DNA of 64,000 nt, from positions 248,001 to 312,000 of the forward strand of contig NZ_MBSO01000023.1 in assembly GCF_001695835.1 (NCBI RefSeq), written 5' to 3'. This document shows positions 25,074-36,181 of the stretch, in pieces. Numbering within the stretch: position 1 is the stretch's first letter; the number at the start of each line of letters is the position of its first letter. Made by a program: the position numbers and the translations under genes. This DNA comes from Ensifer sp. LC11. Its GTDB lineage: Bacteria > Pseudomonadota > Alphaproteobacteria > Rhizobiales > Rhizobiaceae. Below the pieces are notes generated by a model. It worked only from the letters and a program-made list of their open reading frames with translations, was not told the origin of the DNA and did no database searches.

Positions 25074-26603
25074 ATGAAAACAGCTAAATTTGCATTGCTT
25101 GTCGGTACGGCACTCGTGGCCTCGGCGTCGTTTGCCTTTGCCCAGGAGAAGGGTGGGGTGATCAACGTGGCTACCGTCGGCGAACCGCCGACGCTCGATC
25201 CGATGGCCTCGACCGCCGACCTCGTCGGCATCGTCTCGCAGCACATCTTCGAGACGCTCTACACCTTCGATAAGGACTGGAAGCCGACCCCGCTCCTGGC
25301 GGCAGCACTTCCTGAGATCAGCGCCGACGGTAAGGCCTACACGATCAAGCTGCGCGCGGGCGTCAAGTTCCATGACGGCACCGATCTCGACAGCACGGAT
25401 GTCGTCGCCTCGCTCGAGCGCTGGACCAAGGTCGCCTCGCGCGGCAAGCAGACGGCAACGACGATCTCAGGCATCGAGGCGGTCGATCCGCTGACGGTCA
25501 AGATCTCGCTCAACACCCCTTACGCGCCGCTCGTCTCGCTGCTCGCTTTCAACAACTCGGCAGCGATCGTGCTTCCGTCTGAGAAGCAGGCCGAGCCGAT
25601 GACCGATTTCGTCGGCACCGGCCCCTACCAGTTGAAGGAGCGGAAGGCCGACCAGTATATCCAGCTGACCCGCTACGACGCCTACAAATCGCCGGAAGGC
25701 GAAGCCAACGGCTACGGCGGCGCCCGCCACCAGTATGCCGACGAGATCCGCTTCGTACCGGTGCCGGACCCGAACACCCGCGTCGAGGCCGCCGTCTCCG
25801 GCCAGTATGATTATGTCGATTCGCTGCCGGTCGAGTCCTTCGAGCGGGTGAAGGGTTCGAGCGCCTCCGATCCTGTCATGCTACAGCCCTTCGGTTGGCC
25901 GGTCTTCGTCTTGAACTCCGGCAACGGCATGACCAAGAACGTGGATCTGCGCAAGGCGATCCGCGCCTCGCTCAGCATGGAAGACATGATGGCGGCCGCC
26001 TTCGGCACCACCGACTTCTATGCACTCGACGCCGCCCTCTACCCGTCGCAGTTCACCTGGCGCACCGATGCCGGCACCGAAGGCGCCTACAACATCGCCG
26101 ATCCGGAAAAGGCCGGCGAACTGTTGAAGGCCGCCGGCTACAAGGGCGAGCCGCTGCGCATCCTCACCAGCCGCCAGTACGAGTCCCACTACAAGATGGC
26201 GCAGGTCGCGGCCGAATATCTGAAGCTCGCCGGCTTCACGGTCGATCTGCAGGTGGTCGATTGGGCGACGCTTACGCAACGCCGCGCCGACCCGACGCTC
26301 TGGGACATCTACATCACCCACAGCCCCTTCCTGCCGGAACCGGCCCTCATCGGCATGATGTCGACCAAAGCCCCCGGCAACTGGGATACACCCGCGCGTG
26401 CCAAGGCGGTCGATGCCTTCAACGCCGAGTCCGATCCGGCCAAGCGCGTAGCGCTCTGGGCCGACGTGCAGAAGGTGATCTTCGAGGAAGTGCCCTTCAT
26501 CAAGATCGGTGACTTCAACGCGCTTTCGGCGAGGTCGAAGTCGCTCGACGGCGTCTCGCCGGCGCCGTGGCCGTATTTCTGGAACGCTTCGATCAAGAAG
26601 TAA
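25074..26603 (+). CDS. ABC transporter substrate-binding protein, Dpp/OppA type (SBP_bac_5)
   Basis: The protein is 509 residues with a signal peptide of 23 residues ending SFAFA before QE, and a strong AGGAGGAG ribosome site. The mature part has the family opening GEPPTLDPMAS and the LAAALPEISADGKAYTIKLR segment typical of peptide/nickel class binding proteins. It captures the substrate in the periplasm and hands it to the permeases encoded next (26725 and 27666). The class binds di- and oligopeptides, but also sugars and modified amino acids. The enzymes encoded downstream suggest an acylated or D-configured amino or hydroxy acid. Confidence 0.88.
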   Translation: MKTAKFALLVGTALVASASFAFAQEKGGVINVATVGEPPTLDPMASTADLVGIVSQHIFETLYTFDKDWKPTPLLAAALPEISADGKAYTIKLRAGVKFHDGTDLDSTDVVASLERWTKVASRGKQTATTISGIEAVDPLTVKISLNTPYAPLVSLLAFNNSAAIVLPSEKQAEPMTDFVGTGPYQLKERKADQYIQLTRYDAYKSPEGEANGYGGARHQYADEIRFVPVPDPNTRVEAAVSGQYDYVDSLPVESFERVKGSSASDPVMLQPFGWPVFVLNSGNGMTKNVDLRKAIRASLSMEDMMAAAFGTTDFYALDAALYPSQFTWRTDAGTEGAYNIADPEKAGELLKAAGYKGEPLRILTSRQYESHYKMAQVAAEYLKLAGFTVDLQVVDWATLTQRRADPTLWDIYITHSPFLPEPALIGMMSTKAPGNWDTPARAKAVDAFNAESDPAKRVALWADVQKVIFEEVPFIKIGDFNALSARSKSLDGVSPAPWPYFWNASIKK

Positions 26604-26626
26604 GCTCCCACCTCCCAAGGGACTTC

Positions 26627-26659
26627 GGCGGGCGCCCGGCCATTTGCCTGGCGCCCGCC
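26627..26659 (+). terminator. Stem-loop after the binding-protein gene
   Basis: GGCGGGCGCC (26627-26636) and GGCGCCCGCC (26650-26659) pair perfectly over ten bases with a 13-base loop. It sits between the binding protein and the first permease. Such hairpins commonly protect the binding-protein message and lower read-through to the permeases, giving excess binding protein. No T run follows. Confidence 0.5.
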
Positions 26660-26724
26660 TGAAGGGCGCGCCGTCTTCACGCTGGTCCAGCGGTTGAGGC
26701 GCACAGGAAAGTTTCGAGGCCACC

Positions 26725-27666
26725 ATGTTACGCTACATTTTCCAGCGGCTGATGGGGATGATCGTCGTCATGGCGATCGTCGTCACGATCGTCTTCGTCA
26801 TCGTCCGTGTAACCCCGGGCGACCCGGCCGCGGTGATGCTCGGTCCGGAAGCGACCCAGGAAGACATCGCTGAACTGCGCACGCGGCTCGGCCTCGACCA
26901 GTCGCTCGGTCTGCAATATGTCTACTATATCGGCCAGCTCATACAGGGCGATCTCGGCCAGTCGATCTTCCTCAACCAGCCTGTGACCGCGGCGCTGGCC
27001 GAGCGCGCCGAGCCGACCTTCTTCCTGACGCTGTTCTCGATCCTGATTGCCTGCGCGATCGCGCTGCCGATCGGCATCTACGCCGCCTACAGGCGCGGAT
27101 CCTTCGTCGACCAGGCGGCAACCACGCTCGCCATGCTGGCGGCCAGCATACCGAGCTTCTGGCTCGGCCTCATCCTGATCCAGGTGCTGGCGGTCCGCTT
27201 CGGCTGGTTCCCGGTCTCCGGCTATGGCGGCCCCGGCTCCTCCTTCATTGAGCGCATGTATCATCTGACTTTGCCGGCGATCGCGCTTGGCGTCGTCTCC
27301 TCCGCGCTGATCCTGCGCTTCACCCGCGCCTCGATGCTGGATGTGCTCGGCGATGATTTCATCCGCACCGCCCGCGCCAAGGGCCTCGGCGAGCGCAAGG
27401 TGGTGATGAAGCATGCGCTGAAAAATGCGCTGATCCCGATCCTGACGATCATTGGCCTCACCGCCGCCGTGCTGATCTCCGGCGCTGTCGTCACGGAAAC
27501 CGTCTTCGGCCTGCCGGGTGTCGGCAATCTCGTCGTCTCCGCCGTGCTTCGCCGCGACTATCCTGTCATCCAGGGTGCGCTGCTCGTCATCGCCGCGCTC
27601 TACGTGCTGATCAATTTCGCGATCGACATGCTCTATCTCCTCGTTGATCCAAGGGTTCGCTACTGA
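26725..27666 (+). CDS. ABC transporter permease, DppB type
   Basis: The protein is 313 residues. It has the DppB N-terminus (YIFQRLMGMIVVM...VRVTPGDPAA), about six membrane helices and the EAA-type loop (DDFIRTARAKGLGERKVVMKHALKNALIP) that docks to the ATPase. It forms the membrane channel with the next permease. Its stop codon overlaps the next start by one base (TGATG), indicating translational coupling. Confidence 0.9.
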   Translation: MLRYIFQRLMGMIVVMAIVVTIVFVIVRVTPGDPAAVMLGPEATQEDIAELRTRLGLDQSLGLQYVYYIGQLIQGDLGQSIFLNQPVTAALAERAEPTFFLTLFSILIACAIALPIGIYAAYRRGSFVDQAATTLAMLAASIPSFWLGLILIQVLAVRFGWFPVSGYGGPGSSFIERMYHLTLPAIALGVVSSALILRFTRASMLDVLGDDFIRTARAKGLGERKVVMKHALKNALIPILTIIGLTAAVLISGAVVTETVFGLPGVGNLVVSAVLRRDYPVIQGALLVIAALYVLINFAIDMLYLLVDPRVRY

Positions 27667-28535
27667 TGGCCATCACCGTATCAGCCCCCTCCGAGAGCGA
27701 GGGCCGCAAATTCGTCCGCCGACTGCTGAAGCGCAAGACCGTCGCCTTCGGCCTGATCGTGCTCACCGTCTTCGTGCTCTTGGCCGTCTTCGCGCCGCTG
27801 ATTGCGCCCTATGCGCCCGGCAAGCTGTCGATCGTCAACCGGCTGTCGCCGCCGAGCATGCAATGGTTCTTCGGTACCGACGAATTCGGCCGCGACGTCT
27901 TCTCCCGCACGATCTATGCCGGCCGGCTGTCGCTCCTCGTCGGCGCTGCCGTCGTCACGCTCGCAACCGTGATCGGCATCGTGCTCGGCCTGCTCGCCGG
28001 CTTCTTTCCGAAGCTCGACACGCCGATCGCCCGCGTCATCGACGCGATGATGGCCTTCCCGGACATCCTGCTGGCGATCGCGCTGGTCGCCGCTCTCGGA
28101 CCGTCGCTGACGACCGTCATCATCGCGCTCAGCATCGTCTATGCGCCGCGACTTGCCCGCGTGGTGCGCGCCTCGACGCTGGTGATCCGCGAGCTTCCTT
28201 ACGTCGAGGCGGCCCGGGCGCTCGGCATTTCGACACCGCACATCATGACGCGGCATGTGCTGCGCAATCTTCTGTCACCGGTTCTCGTGCAGGGCACCTT
28301 CCTCTTTGCCCATGCGATGCTGGCCGAAGCCGGCCTCTCCTTCCTCGGCGTCGGCGTCAGCCCGGAAATCCCCACCTGGGGCACGATGATTGCCTCGGGA
28401 CGCCAATATATCGGCCAAGCCGACTGGGTGACGCTCTTTCCCGGCATCGCCATCGTGCTTTCGGTGCTGTCGCTACAGATGGTCGGGGACGGCCTGCGCG
28501 ACATGCTCGATCCCCGCCTCAGAAAGGACCTGTAA
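27666..28535 (+). CDS. ABC transporter permease, DppC type
   Basis: The protein is 289 residues. It has an N-terminal cytoplasmic tail and first helix, the DppC-type periplasmic signature FFGTDEFGRDVFSR, further helices and an EAA loop (YVEAARALGISTPHIMTRHVLRNLL). It pairs with the permease at 26725; the ATPase domains are supplied by the fused protein at 32574. The amidohydrolase gene starts four bases after its end. Confidence 0.9.
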   Translation: MAITVSAPSESEGRKFVRRLLKRKTVAFGLIVLTVFVLLAVFAPLIAPYAPGKLSIVNRLSPPSMQWFFGTDEFGRDVFSRTIYAGRLSLLVGAAVVTLATVIGIVLGLLAGFFPKLDTPIARVIDAMMAFPDILLAIALVAALGPSLTTVIIALSIVYAPRLARVVRASTLVIRELPYVEAARALGISTPHIMTRHVLRNLLSPVLVQGTFLFAHAMLAEAGLSFLGVGVSPEIPTWGTMIASGRQYIGQADWVTLFPGIAIVLSVLSLQMVGDGLRDMLDPRLRKDL

Positions 28536-28538
28536 GTC

Positions 28539-29750
28539 ATGACGAACGCAACAAACAGTGCTGGTCCGGTGCTGATCCGACAGGTAAAGCCCGTCGCCTT
28601 CGGCATGGCCGCACCGGCAGACACCATCGATATCCTCGTCGACGGCGAAGGCCGCATCGCGGCCCTCGGTCCGAACCTGGAGGCCCCTGGCGGCGTGCGT
28701 CGCGTCGAGGGCAATGGCGCCTGGATCTCGCCCGGCTGGATCGACCTTCACGCCCATGTCTGGCATGGCGGCACCGACATTTCCGTGCGCCCGCAGCTTT
28801 GCGGCATGGAGCGCGGCGTCACCACCATCGTCGACGCGGGCTCGGCAGGCGAAGCCAATTTCCACGGCTTCCGCGAATACATCATCGAGCCGTCGCGCGA
28901 GCGCATCAAGGCGTTCCTCAATCTCGGCTCGATCGGCCTTGTCGCCTGCAACCGCGTCAGCGAGCTCTCGGACATCCGCTCGATCGACATCGACCGCATC
29001 ATCGCCTGCTACCAGGAAAACCGCGAGCACATCGTCGGGCTGAAGGTGCGGGCCAGCCACGTGATTACCGGGTCCTGGGGCGTGACGCCGGTCAAGCTCG
29101 GCAAGAAGATCGCCAAGATCCTGAAGATCCCGATGATGGTGCATGTCGGCGAACCGCCGGCGCTCTACGACGAGGTGCTTGAAATCCTCGGCCCCGGCGA
29201 CATCGTCACCCATTGCTTCAACGGCAAGGCCGGCTCCAGCATCATCGAGGACGAGGACCTGTTCGAGCTCGCCGAACGCTGCGCCGGCGAAGGCATCCGC
29301 CTCGACATCGGCCACGGCGGCGCCTCCTTCTCCTTCCGCGTCGCCGAAGTGGCGATCGCCCGCGGTCTGCTGCCCTTCTCGATCTCCACCGACGTGCATC
29401 TGCGCAGCATGAACCAGTCCGTCTGGGATCTCGGCACCACCATGTCGAAACTCCTCAGCGTCGGCATGCCCTTCGACAAGGTGGTCGAGGCCGTAACCCA
29501 GGCGCCAGCCTCGGTGATCCGCCTGCCGATGGACAATCTCTTGCGCGTCGGCGCCCGCGCCGAGTTCACCCTCTTCGACCTCGTCGATAGCGAACTCAGG
29601 GTGTTCGATTCACTCGGCGCTGAGGCCCATCTCAATCGCCTTTTCGAGCCGCGCTATGCGGTGATGGACATCGAAGTGGTCGCAGCCAAGCGCTACCAGC
29701 CGCAGCATATCGAATGCCCCGACCACAGCCATGGCTACGGCTACCGCTGA
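28539..29750 (+). CDS. Amidohydrolase-superfamily deacetylase (cog3964 type)
   Basis: The protein is 403 residues. Metal-site residues of the amidohydrolase superfamily are visible in order: DLHAHVW, a carboxylated-lysine candidate in GLKVRAS, MMVHVGE, VTHCFNG and the catalytic Asp in ISTDVH. It matches the cog3964 group once annotated as dihydroorotase; studied members Atu3266 and Oant2987 hydrolyse acetyl esters such as acetyl-(R)-mandelate in vitro, not dihydroorotate. It lies in one operon with a Dpp-type importer and RidA, so it probably removes an acyl group from the imported compound. The natural substrate is unknown. Confidence 0.83.
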   Translation: MTNATNSAGPVLIRQVKPVAFGMAAPADTIDILVDGEGRIAALGPNLEAPGGVRRVEGNGAWISPGWIDLHAHVWHGGTDISVRPQLCGMERGVTTIVDAGSAGEANFHGFREYIIEPSRERIKAFLNLGSIGLVACNRVSELSDIRSIDIDRIIACYQENREHIVGLKVRASHVITGSWGVTPVKLGKKIAKILKIPMMVHVGEPPALYDEVLEILGPGDIVTHCFNGKAGSSIIEDEDLFELAERCAGEGIRLDIGHGGASFSFRVAEVAIARGLLPFSISTDVHLRSMNQSVWDLGTTMSKLLSVGMPFDKVVEAVTQAPASVIRLPMDNLLRVGARAEFTLFDLVDSELRVFDSLGAEAHLNRLFEPRYAVMDIEVVAAKRYQPQHIECPDHSHGYGYR

Positions 29751-29787
29751 GGCAAGGCGACAGAACATAGAAATGACAGGACATCGC

Positions 29788-30288
29788 GTGAACAGTCTGG
29801 ATCAGAAGAAAGACAGCCTTGCCGCCGTCTCGCCTTACCAACGCCTTCAGGCCCTCGGCATCGACCTGCCGCCGGCCCCGCCGCCGATTGCCAATTTCGT
29901 CACCCACGTTCAGGAGGGCAACATCCTCTACCTCTCCGGACAGGGCCCGCGCGAAGTCGACGGGCATCTGCATGCCGGCAAGGTTGGCGCCGATGTCGAC
30001 GTCGAAAGCGCCTATGGGCACGCGCGGCTGACGGGCATCAACCTGCTTGCGGTGATGCATGACGCGCTGGGAGACCTCGGCCGCGTCAAGCGAATCGTCA
30101 AGCTGCTCGGCATGGTCAATGCGGTGCCGGATTTCGAGGAACATCCACGCGTCATCAACGGTTGCTCGGACCTGATGGTCGATGTTTTCGGCGCGGCCGG
30201 TCAGCATGCGCGCTCGGCGGTGGGTTTCGGGTCGCTGCCCGGAAACATCACCGTCGAAATCGAGGCGATCGTCGCTCTTCACGAGTGA
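29788..30288 (+). CDS. RidA/YjgF-family protein
   Basis: The protein is 166 residues from a GTG at 29788, preceded by AGGA at six bases; an ATG at 29773 is an alternative. The RidA fold is marked by YLSGQGPREVDG near the front and RSAVGFGSLPGNITVEIEAIVAL at the end, the arginine being in the position used to bind the carboxylate of an imine. RidA proteins hydrolyse reactive enamines and imines released by PLP enzymes. The SelA-like PLP enzyme at 31325 is in the same island, which gives this protein an obvious partner. It converges on the IclR gene, 15 bases apart. Confidence 0.85.
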   Translation: MNSLDQKKDSLAAVSPYQRLQALGIDLPPAPPPIANFVTHVQEGNILYLSGQGPREVDGHLHAGKVGADVDVESAYGHARLTGINLLAVMHDALGDLGRVKRIVKLLGMVNAVPDFEEHPRVINGCSDLMVDVFGAAGQHARSAVGFGSLPGNITVEIEAIVALHE

Positions 30289-30303
30289 CGACGGGAGGTC
30301 GGA

Positions 30304-31122
30304 TCAATGGCTGCGCCAGCCCATCATCTTCTCGATCCGCTCGGCGGAAACCCTGACGTGGTCGGCGTAGAACGCCCGGTCGTCGAGGATCTTCTGTTCC
30401 GGCAGCACGATCGAGATCGTGGCGGCGCAATTGCCCTTGTCGTCCAGGATCGGCGCGGCGACGCAGGCGACCGCATAGTCGGATTCGCCCGCCTGGATGG
30501 ACAGCCTTGCTGCAAGCGCGCTCTCGGCCTGGGCGGAAAGGGCGGCGGGATCGATGTCGGCCCTGCCGGTCGGCGAGGTGCGGGCGCAGCGGCGGAAGAG
30601 TTCGAGCCGTTCATCGGCCGGCAGATGGCCGACAAGCAGACGACCGGAGGCCGTCCAGTTGAGCGGCACACGCGTGCCAACGCGCGAGGTCACCTGGAAG
30701 TGGCCGGGACCGTCGGCCATGGCGAGCACCTGCATGTAGTCGCCGTCACGACCGCACAGCTGGATCGTTTCGGAAACCTCGCGGCCGAGATCGTGCATCT
30801 CGCGGGTGGCAACGCCGAGGAAATCGAGCGATCGCGCGTAGGCGAGGCCATAATGATAGAGCCGGTCGCCAAGCCAGACGAGACCATCGGCATCGCGGCT
30901 GAGCAGGTTCTTCTCGACCATGTCGTCGACAATCACATAGGCCGTCGACAGCGGCGCGCCGACCGCCTTGGCGATTGCGTAGACCCCGCTCGGAGAACCG
31001 GTCTCGTACAGAAAATCGAGCACCTGCAGCGCCCGGTCCATGCCGCTCACGCGCGAGCGGCGCGGCTTGCCGGCGGTTTCGATGTCGTCGTTCGGCTCGG
31101 CGCCGGTCGTCGTCTTGTCCAA
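30304..31122 (-). CDS. IclR-family transcriptional regulator
   Basis: The protein is 272 residues from a TTG at 31122 with GGAG seven bases upstream; longer in-frame starts run into the promoter region. The winged helix (MDRALQVLDFLYETG...YAIAKAVGAPLSTAYVIVDDM) is followed by an IclR effector domain. It sits inside the transport/catabolic island, convergent with the operon of 25074-30288 and divergent from the PLP enzyme and ATPase genes. Inverted repeats with TATTCC/GGAATA half-sites at 25018 and 31248 are its likely operators, so it would control both transcripts. Confidence 0.86.
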   Translation of the reverse strand: MDKTTTGAEPNDDIETAGKPRRSRVSGMDRALQVLDFLYETGSPSGVYAIAKAVGAPLSTAYVIVDDMVEKNLLSRDADGLVWLGDRLYHYGLAYARSLDFLGVATREMHDLGREVSETIQLCGRDGDYMQVLAMADGPGHFQVTSRVGTRVPLNWTASGRLLVGHLPADERLELFRRCARTSPTGRADIDPAALSAQAESALAARLSIQAGESDYAVACVAAPILDDKGNCAATISIVLPEQKILDDRAFYADHVRVSAERIEKMMGWRSH

Positions 31123-31247
31123 AGGTCCACTCCTGCGCGGCCCTGTTCGCGCACCTACGGGAAAATGCCAGGCCCCGTCTTCGCCGATCCGCTGGAAGCG
31201 GCTGGACGACGCGACAGAGAGCCTCAATACTTCATTACTATGGTAGA

Positions 31248-31267
31248 TATTCCGCGAAAACGGAATA
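31248..31267. promoter_or_regulatory. Candidate IclR operator
   Basis: TATTCCG-cgaaaa-CGGAATA is a perfect 7-6-7 inverted repeat in the divergent region between the IclR gene and the PLP-enzyme gene. The half-site matches the repeat at 25018-25059 before the transport operon. Confidence 0.5.
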
Positions 31268-31324
31268 GTCTATCCGTTGCGACTGCCAGAAAATCGCCTG
31301 CCAGACAATCACATGGAGACCACT

Positions 31325-32524
31325 ATGCCTGACCGTGACATTCGCGAAGCTCTCGGACTTCGTCCCGTTATCAACGTCTCCGGCACGATGACCGGCCTCG
31401 GCGCGTCGATCGTGGTTCCGGAAGCCATTGCTGCGATGACAGGCATACTGCCGCAGTTCGTCGAGATCAACGACCTGCAGCGCAAGGTGAGCCCGGTGAT
31501 TGCGCGGCTAACGGGTGCCGAAGCTGGCTTCGTCACGGCCTCCTGCTCCGCCGGCATCAGCCTTGCGGTCGCCGGCACTATCACCGGCAGCGACCTTGCC
31601 GCCATCGAGCGCCTACCCGATATCAACGGCCTCAAGAATGAGGTCGTCATCCAGATGGGCCATGTGGTGAGCTACGGCGCACCTGTTGACCAGGCGATCC
31701 GCATCGCCGGCGCCAAGCCGGTGCTTGTCGGCCAGGCGACCTCGGCCTATCGCTACCACCTGGAAGGCGCGATCAACGAGCGCACCGCCTGCGCCGTCTA
31801 CGTCGTCTCCCACCACGTGGTGCAATACGGCCTTCTGGGGCTCAAGGAATTTGCTGAGGTCTGCCACGCGAAGGGCGTGCCGGTTATCGTCGACGCAGCC
31901 TCGGAATATGATCTGCGTATCTTCCTCGAGCAGGGCGCCGACATCGTGCTCTATTCCGGCCACAAGTTCCTCGGCGGCCCGACGTCGGGCATCGTCGCCG
32001 GCAAGAAGGAACTGGTCCGCAACACCTTCCTGCAGAACCTCGGCATCGGCCGCGGCATGAAGGTCGGCAAGGAAAGCATGCTTGGCGTAATGGCAGCGCT
32101 TGAAGCCTGGGAGAAGCGCGATCACGCCGGCATCCGCGAACGTGAAACGGGTTACCTCAACCTCTGGCACGAGACCCTCAGCGGCCGGCCCGGCATCACG
32201 CCGGTGATCGAGGCCGATCCGACCAACAACCCGCTCGACCGGTTGCGCGTCAACATCAACCCGCAGGACGCCCATATCACCGCCTGGGACCTCGCTGACG
32301 CGCTCGCCCGCGGCGCGGCGCCGATCATCGTGCGCGACCACGAGGCCGAGCACAATTACTTCTACCTCGACCCGTGCAACCTGCATCCGGGCCAGGAGAA
32401 GGTGGTCGCAAGCCGTCTCGCCGAGGAGCTCGACAGGGCGCACGCCTCGAATGAGATCATCGCGACCTCGCTCAGCGAGCGCAACGCCCGGCGCTTCGCC
32501 GGCCTGCTGCGCTGGCCCGACTGA
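31325..32524 (+). CDS. SelA-like PLP-dependent enzyme (DgaE-type lyase/aminotransferase fold)
   Basis: The protein is 399 residues from the ATG at 31325 with GGAG six bases upstream. It has the SelA/class V fold with the PLP aspartate in [12 protein letters not shown] (Asp190) and Schiff-base Lys214 in [14 protein letters not shown]. Relatives include selenocysteine synthase and D-glucosaminate-6-phosphate ammonia-lyase, and such enzymes often adjoin cog3964 amidohydrolases as here. It probably eliminates ammonia or water from an amino acid freed by the amidohydrolase, giving a keto acid by way of an enamine that RidA would hydrolyse. The reaction is inferred. It is cotranscribed with the ATPase gene. 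Confidence 0.8.
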   Translation: MPDRDIREALGLRPVINVSGTMTGLGASIVVPEAIAAMTGILPQFVEINDLQRKVSPVIARLTGAEAGFVTASCSAGISLAVAGTITGSDLAAIERLPDINGLKNEVVIQMGHVVSYGAPVDQAIRIAGAKPVLVGQATSAYRYHLEGAINERTACAVYVVSHHVVQYGLLGLKEFAEVCHAKGVPVIVDAASEYDLRIFLEQGADIVLYSGHKFLGGPTSGIVAGKKELVRNTFLQNLGIGRGMKVGKESMLGVMAALEAWEKRDHAGIRERETGYLNLWHETLSGRPGITPVIEADPTNNPLDRLRVNINPQDAHITAWDLADALARGAAPIIVRDHEAEHNYFYLDPCNLHPGQEKVVASRLAEELDRAHASNEIIATSLSERNARRFAGLLRWPD

Positions 32525-32573
32525 GCGGACACCGAAAACAGCAAGACGCATAGCAACAGGCGGAGGAGCCGAC

Positions 32574-34409
<1,836 letters not shown>

Positions 34410-34492
34410 CGGGGCTGCGACTGTTCGGCCCGCTCAAGGCGGGCGCGCCGCGTAAACACCTTTCTGTGCCGGTGGCCAAAGGTCGACTGTCG

Positions 34493-34969
34493 TCAGAACG
34501 GCAGCCGCGCATTCTCCTTGACTTCCTTCATCACGAAGAAGGTGCGCGTCTGGCGTACGCCCGGCAGCGCGATCAGCTTCAGGCCATGCAGCTTGTTGAA
34601 ATCCGCCATGTCGCGGACCCGGATCTTCAGGAGGTAGTCGAAGTCGCCGGCGACGAGGTTGCAGTCGAGCACCTCCTTCATCTCCATCACCGCGCCCTCG
34701 AAGGCCGCAAAGCTCTCCGGGGTGGACCGGTCGAGCACGACGCCGACCATCACCAGTGCGCCGAGACCGACGGCCGCAGGCGCAATTTCCGCCCGAACAC
34801 CGGTGATATAACCTTCCTCAAACAGCCTTTGCGTCCGCCGGTGGCAGGTGGCCGCGCTGACGTTCACGCGCTCGGCAAGGTCGGCATTTGTCAGCCGGCC
34901 CTCGGATTGCAAGGTACGCAGGATCTTGAGGTCGATCCGGTCGAAATCCTCTGCGGAAGAATCTTTCAT
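34493..34969 (-). CDS. acdR: Lrp/AsnC-family regulator of ACC deaminase (AcdR-like)
   Basis: The protein is 158 residues. It has an N-terminal helix-turn-helix (RIDLKILRTLQSEGRLTNADLAERVNVSAATCHRR) and a RAM ligand domain. It diverges from acdS with 143 bases between starts, the arrangement known for AcdR (also called LrpL), the Lrp-type activator of acdS in rhizobia and pseudomonads. It converges on the fused ATPase gene. The ligand is not visible from the sequence. Confidence 0.85.
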   Translation of the reverse strand: MKDSSAEDFDRIDLKILRTLQSEGRLTNADLAERVNVSAATCHRRTQRLFEEGYITGVRAEIAPAAVGLGALVMVGVVLDRSTPESFAAFEGAVMEMKEVLDCNLVAGDFDYLLKIRVRDMADFNKLHGLKLIALPGVRQTRTFFVMKEVKENARLPF

Positions 34970-35112
34970 TTTTTAGCCACCAATTCGAAGATAACAGCCA
35001 TACTGCTAATGATTTATCTTATCCAAGGTAAACTGAATAGCAAATTAGAGAGCACCTTTCATGCGACTTCACCTATCCTTCGCCTACAATTTTCACACGG
35101 AGGCCTGGATCA

Positions 35113-36132
35113 ATGTCACTGCTTGAGAAATTCGAACGCTACCCGCTCACCTTCGGCCCGACGCCGATCGAGCGTCTGCCGCGGCTCACGGCAGCGCTCG
35201 GCGGAAAAGTCGAGATTTACGCCAAGCGCGATGACTGCAATTCCGGCCTCGCCATGGGCGGCAACAAACTCCGGAAACTCGAATACATCGTGCCGGACGC
35301 CATCGCCTCCGGCGCCGACACACTGGTCTCGATCGGCGGCGTGCAGTCGAACCACACCCGCATGGTCGCGGCCACCGCCGCCAAGATCGGCATGAAATGC
35401 GTGGTCATCCAGGAAAAATGGGTGCCGCACTATGATGCGGTCTATGATCGCGTCGGCAACATCCTGATGACCCGGCTGATGGGCGCGGACAGCCGCCTGG
35501 TCGATGACGGCTTCGACATCGGCATCCGCAAGAGCTGGGAGGATGCGATCCAGTCGGTGAAGGATGCCGGCGGCAAGCCCTATGCCATCCCGGCCGGCGC
35601 CTCGGTGCACAAGTTTGGCGCGCTCGGTTATGTCGGCTTTGCCGAGGAAGTGGCCGCACAGGAAAAGGACCTGGGCTTCACCTTCGACTACATCATCGTC
35701 TGCGTCGTCACCGGCTCGACGCAAAGCGGCATGATCGTCGGCTTCGCCGCCCAGGACCGCGCTGATCGGGTGATCGGCATCGACGCGTCGGGCACGCTCG
35801 AACAGACGCGCGCCCAGGTTCGAAAGATCGTCGATTCCACCGCCGACCTGGTTCGGCTCGGCAGGACGATCCGTGAGGATGAGATCGTCATCAATCCCGA
35901 TTACGCCTATCCTGCCTATGGCGTACCATCGGAAGAAACCAACGCGGCGATCCGGCTTGCGGCCCGCACCGAGGCGATGATCACCGATCCGGTCTATGAG
36001 GGCAAATCCATGCAGGGGCTGATCGATCTCACCCGCAAGGGCTTCTTCCCCGAGGGGTCCCGCGTCCTCTACGCTCATCTTGGCGGCGCGCCGGCGCTGA
36101 ACGGCTACAGCTACTACTACAAGGACGGCTGA
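35113..36132 (+). CDS. acdS: 1-aminocyclopropane-1-carboxylate (ACC) deaminase
   Basis: The protein is 339 residues, the normal length. PLP Lys52 lies in [12 protein letters not shown], and Tyr295-Glu296 in DPVYEGKS and Leu323 in [11 protein letters not shown] are the residues that separate true ACC deaminases from D-cysteine desulfhydrases. The enzyme converts ACC, the plant ethylene precursor, to 2-oxobutanoate and ammonia in the cytoplasm, lowering host ethylene. A GGAGG site lies nine bases before the ATG. It is divergent from acdR and followed 49 bases later by a TPP enzyme gene that might act on its 2-oxobutanoate product. Confidence 0.93.
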   Translation: MSLLEKFERYPLTFGPTPIERLPRLTAALGGKVEIYAKRDDCNSGLAMGGNKLRKLEYIVPDAIASGADTLVSIGGVQSNHTRMVAATAAKIGMKCVVIQEKWVPHYDAVYDRVGNILMTRLMGADSRLVDDGFDIGIRKSWEDAIQSVKDAGGKPYAIPAGASVHKFGALGYVGFAEEVAAQEKDLGFTFDYIIVCVVTGSTQSGMIVGFAAQDRADRVIGIDASGTLEQTRAQVRKIVDSTADLVRLGRTIREDEIVINPDYAYPAYGVPSEETNAAIRLAARTEAMITDPVYEGKSMQGLIDLTRKGFFPEGSRVLYAHLGGAPALNGYSYYYKDG

Positions 36133-36181
36133 GTCCCGGCCACAATCTGTCACCTTTCGTCCTCTCCATCGGAACCCGGCG

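Noticed and set aside
30304-31227. Longer start for the IclR gene at 31227
   Set aside because: It would place coding sequence close against the operator at 31248 and adds residues not seen in the family; the TTG at 31122 has a proper ribosome site.
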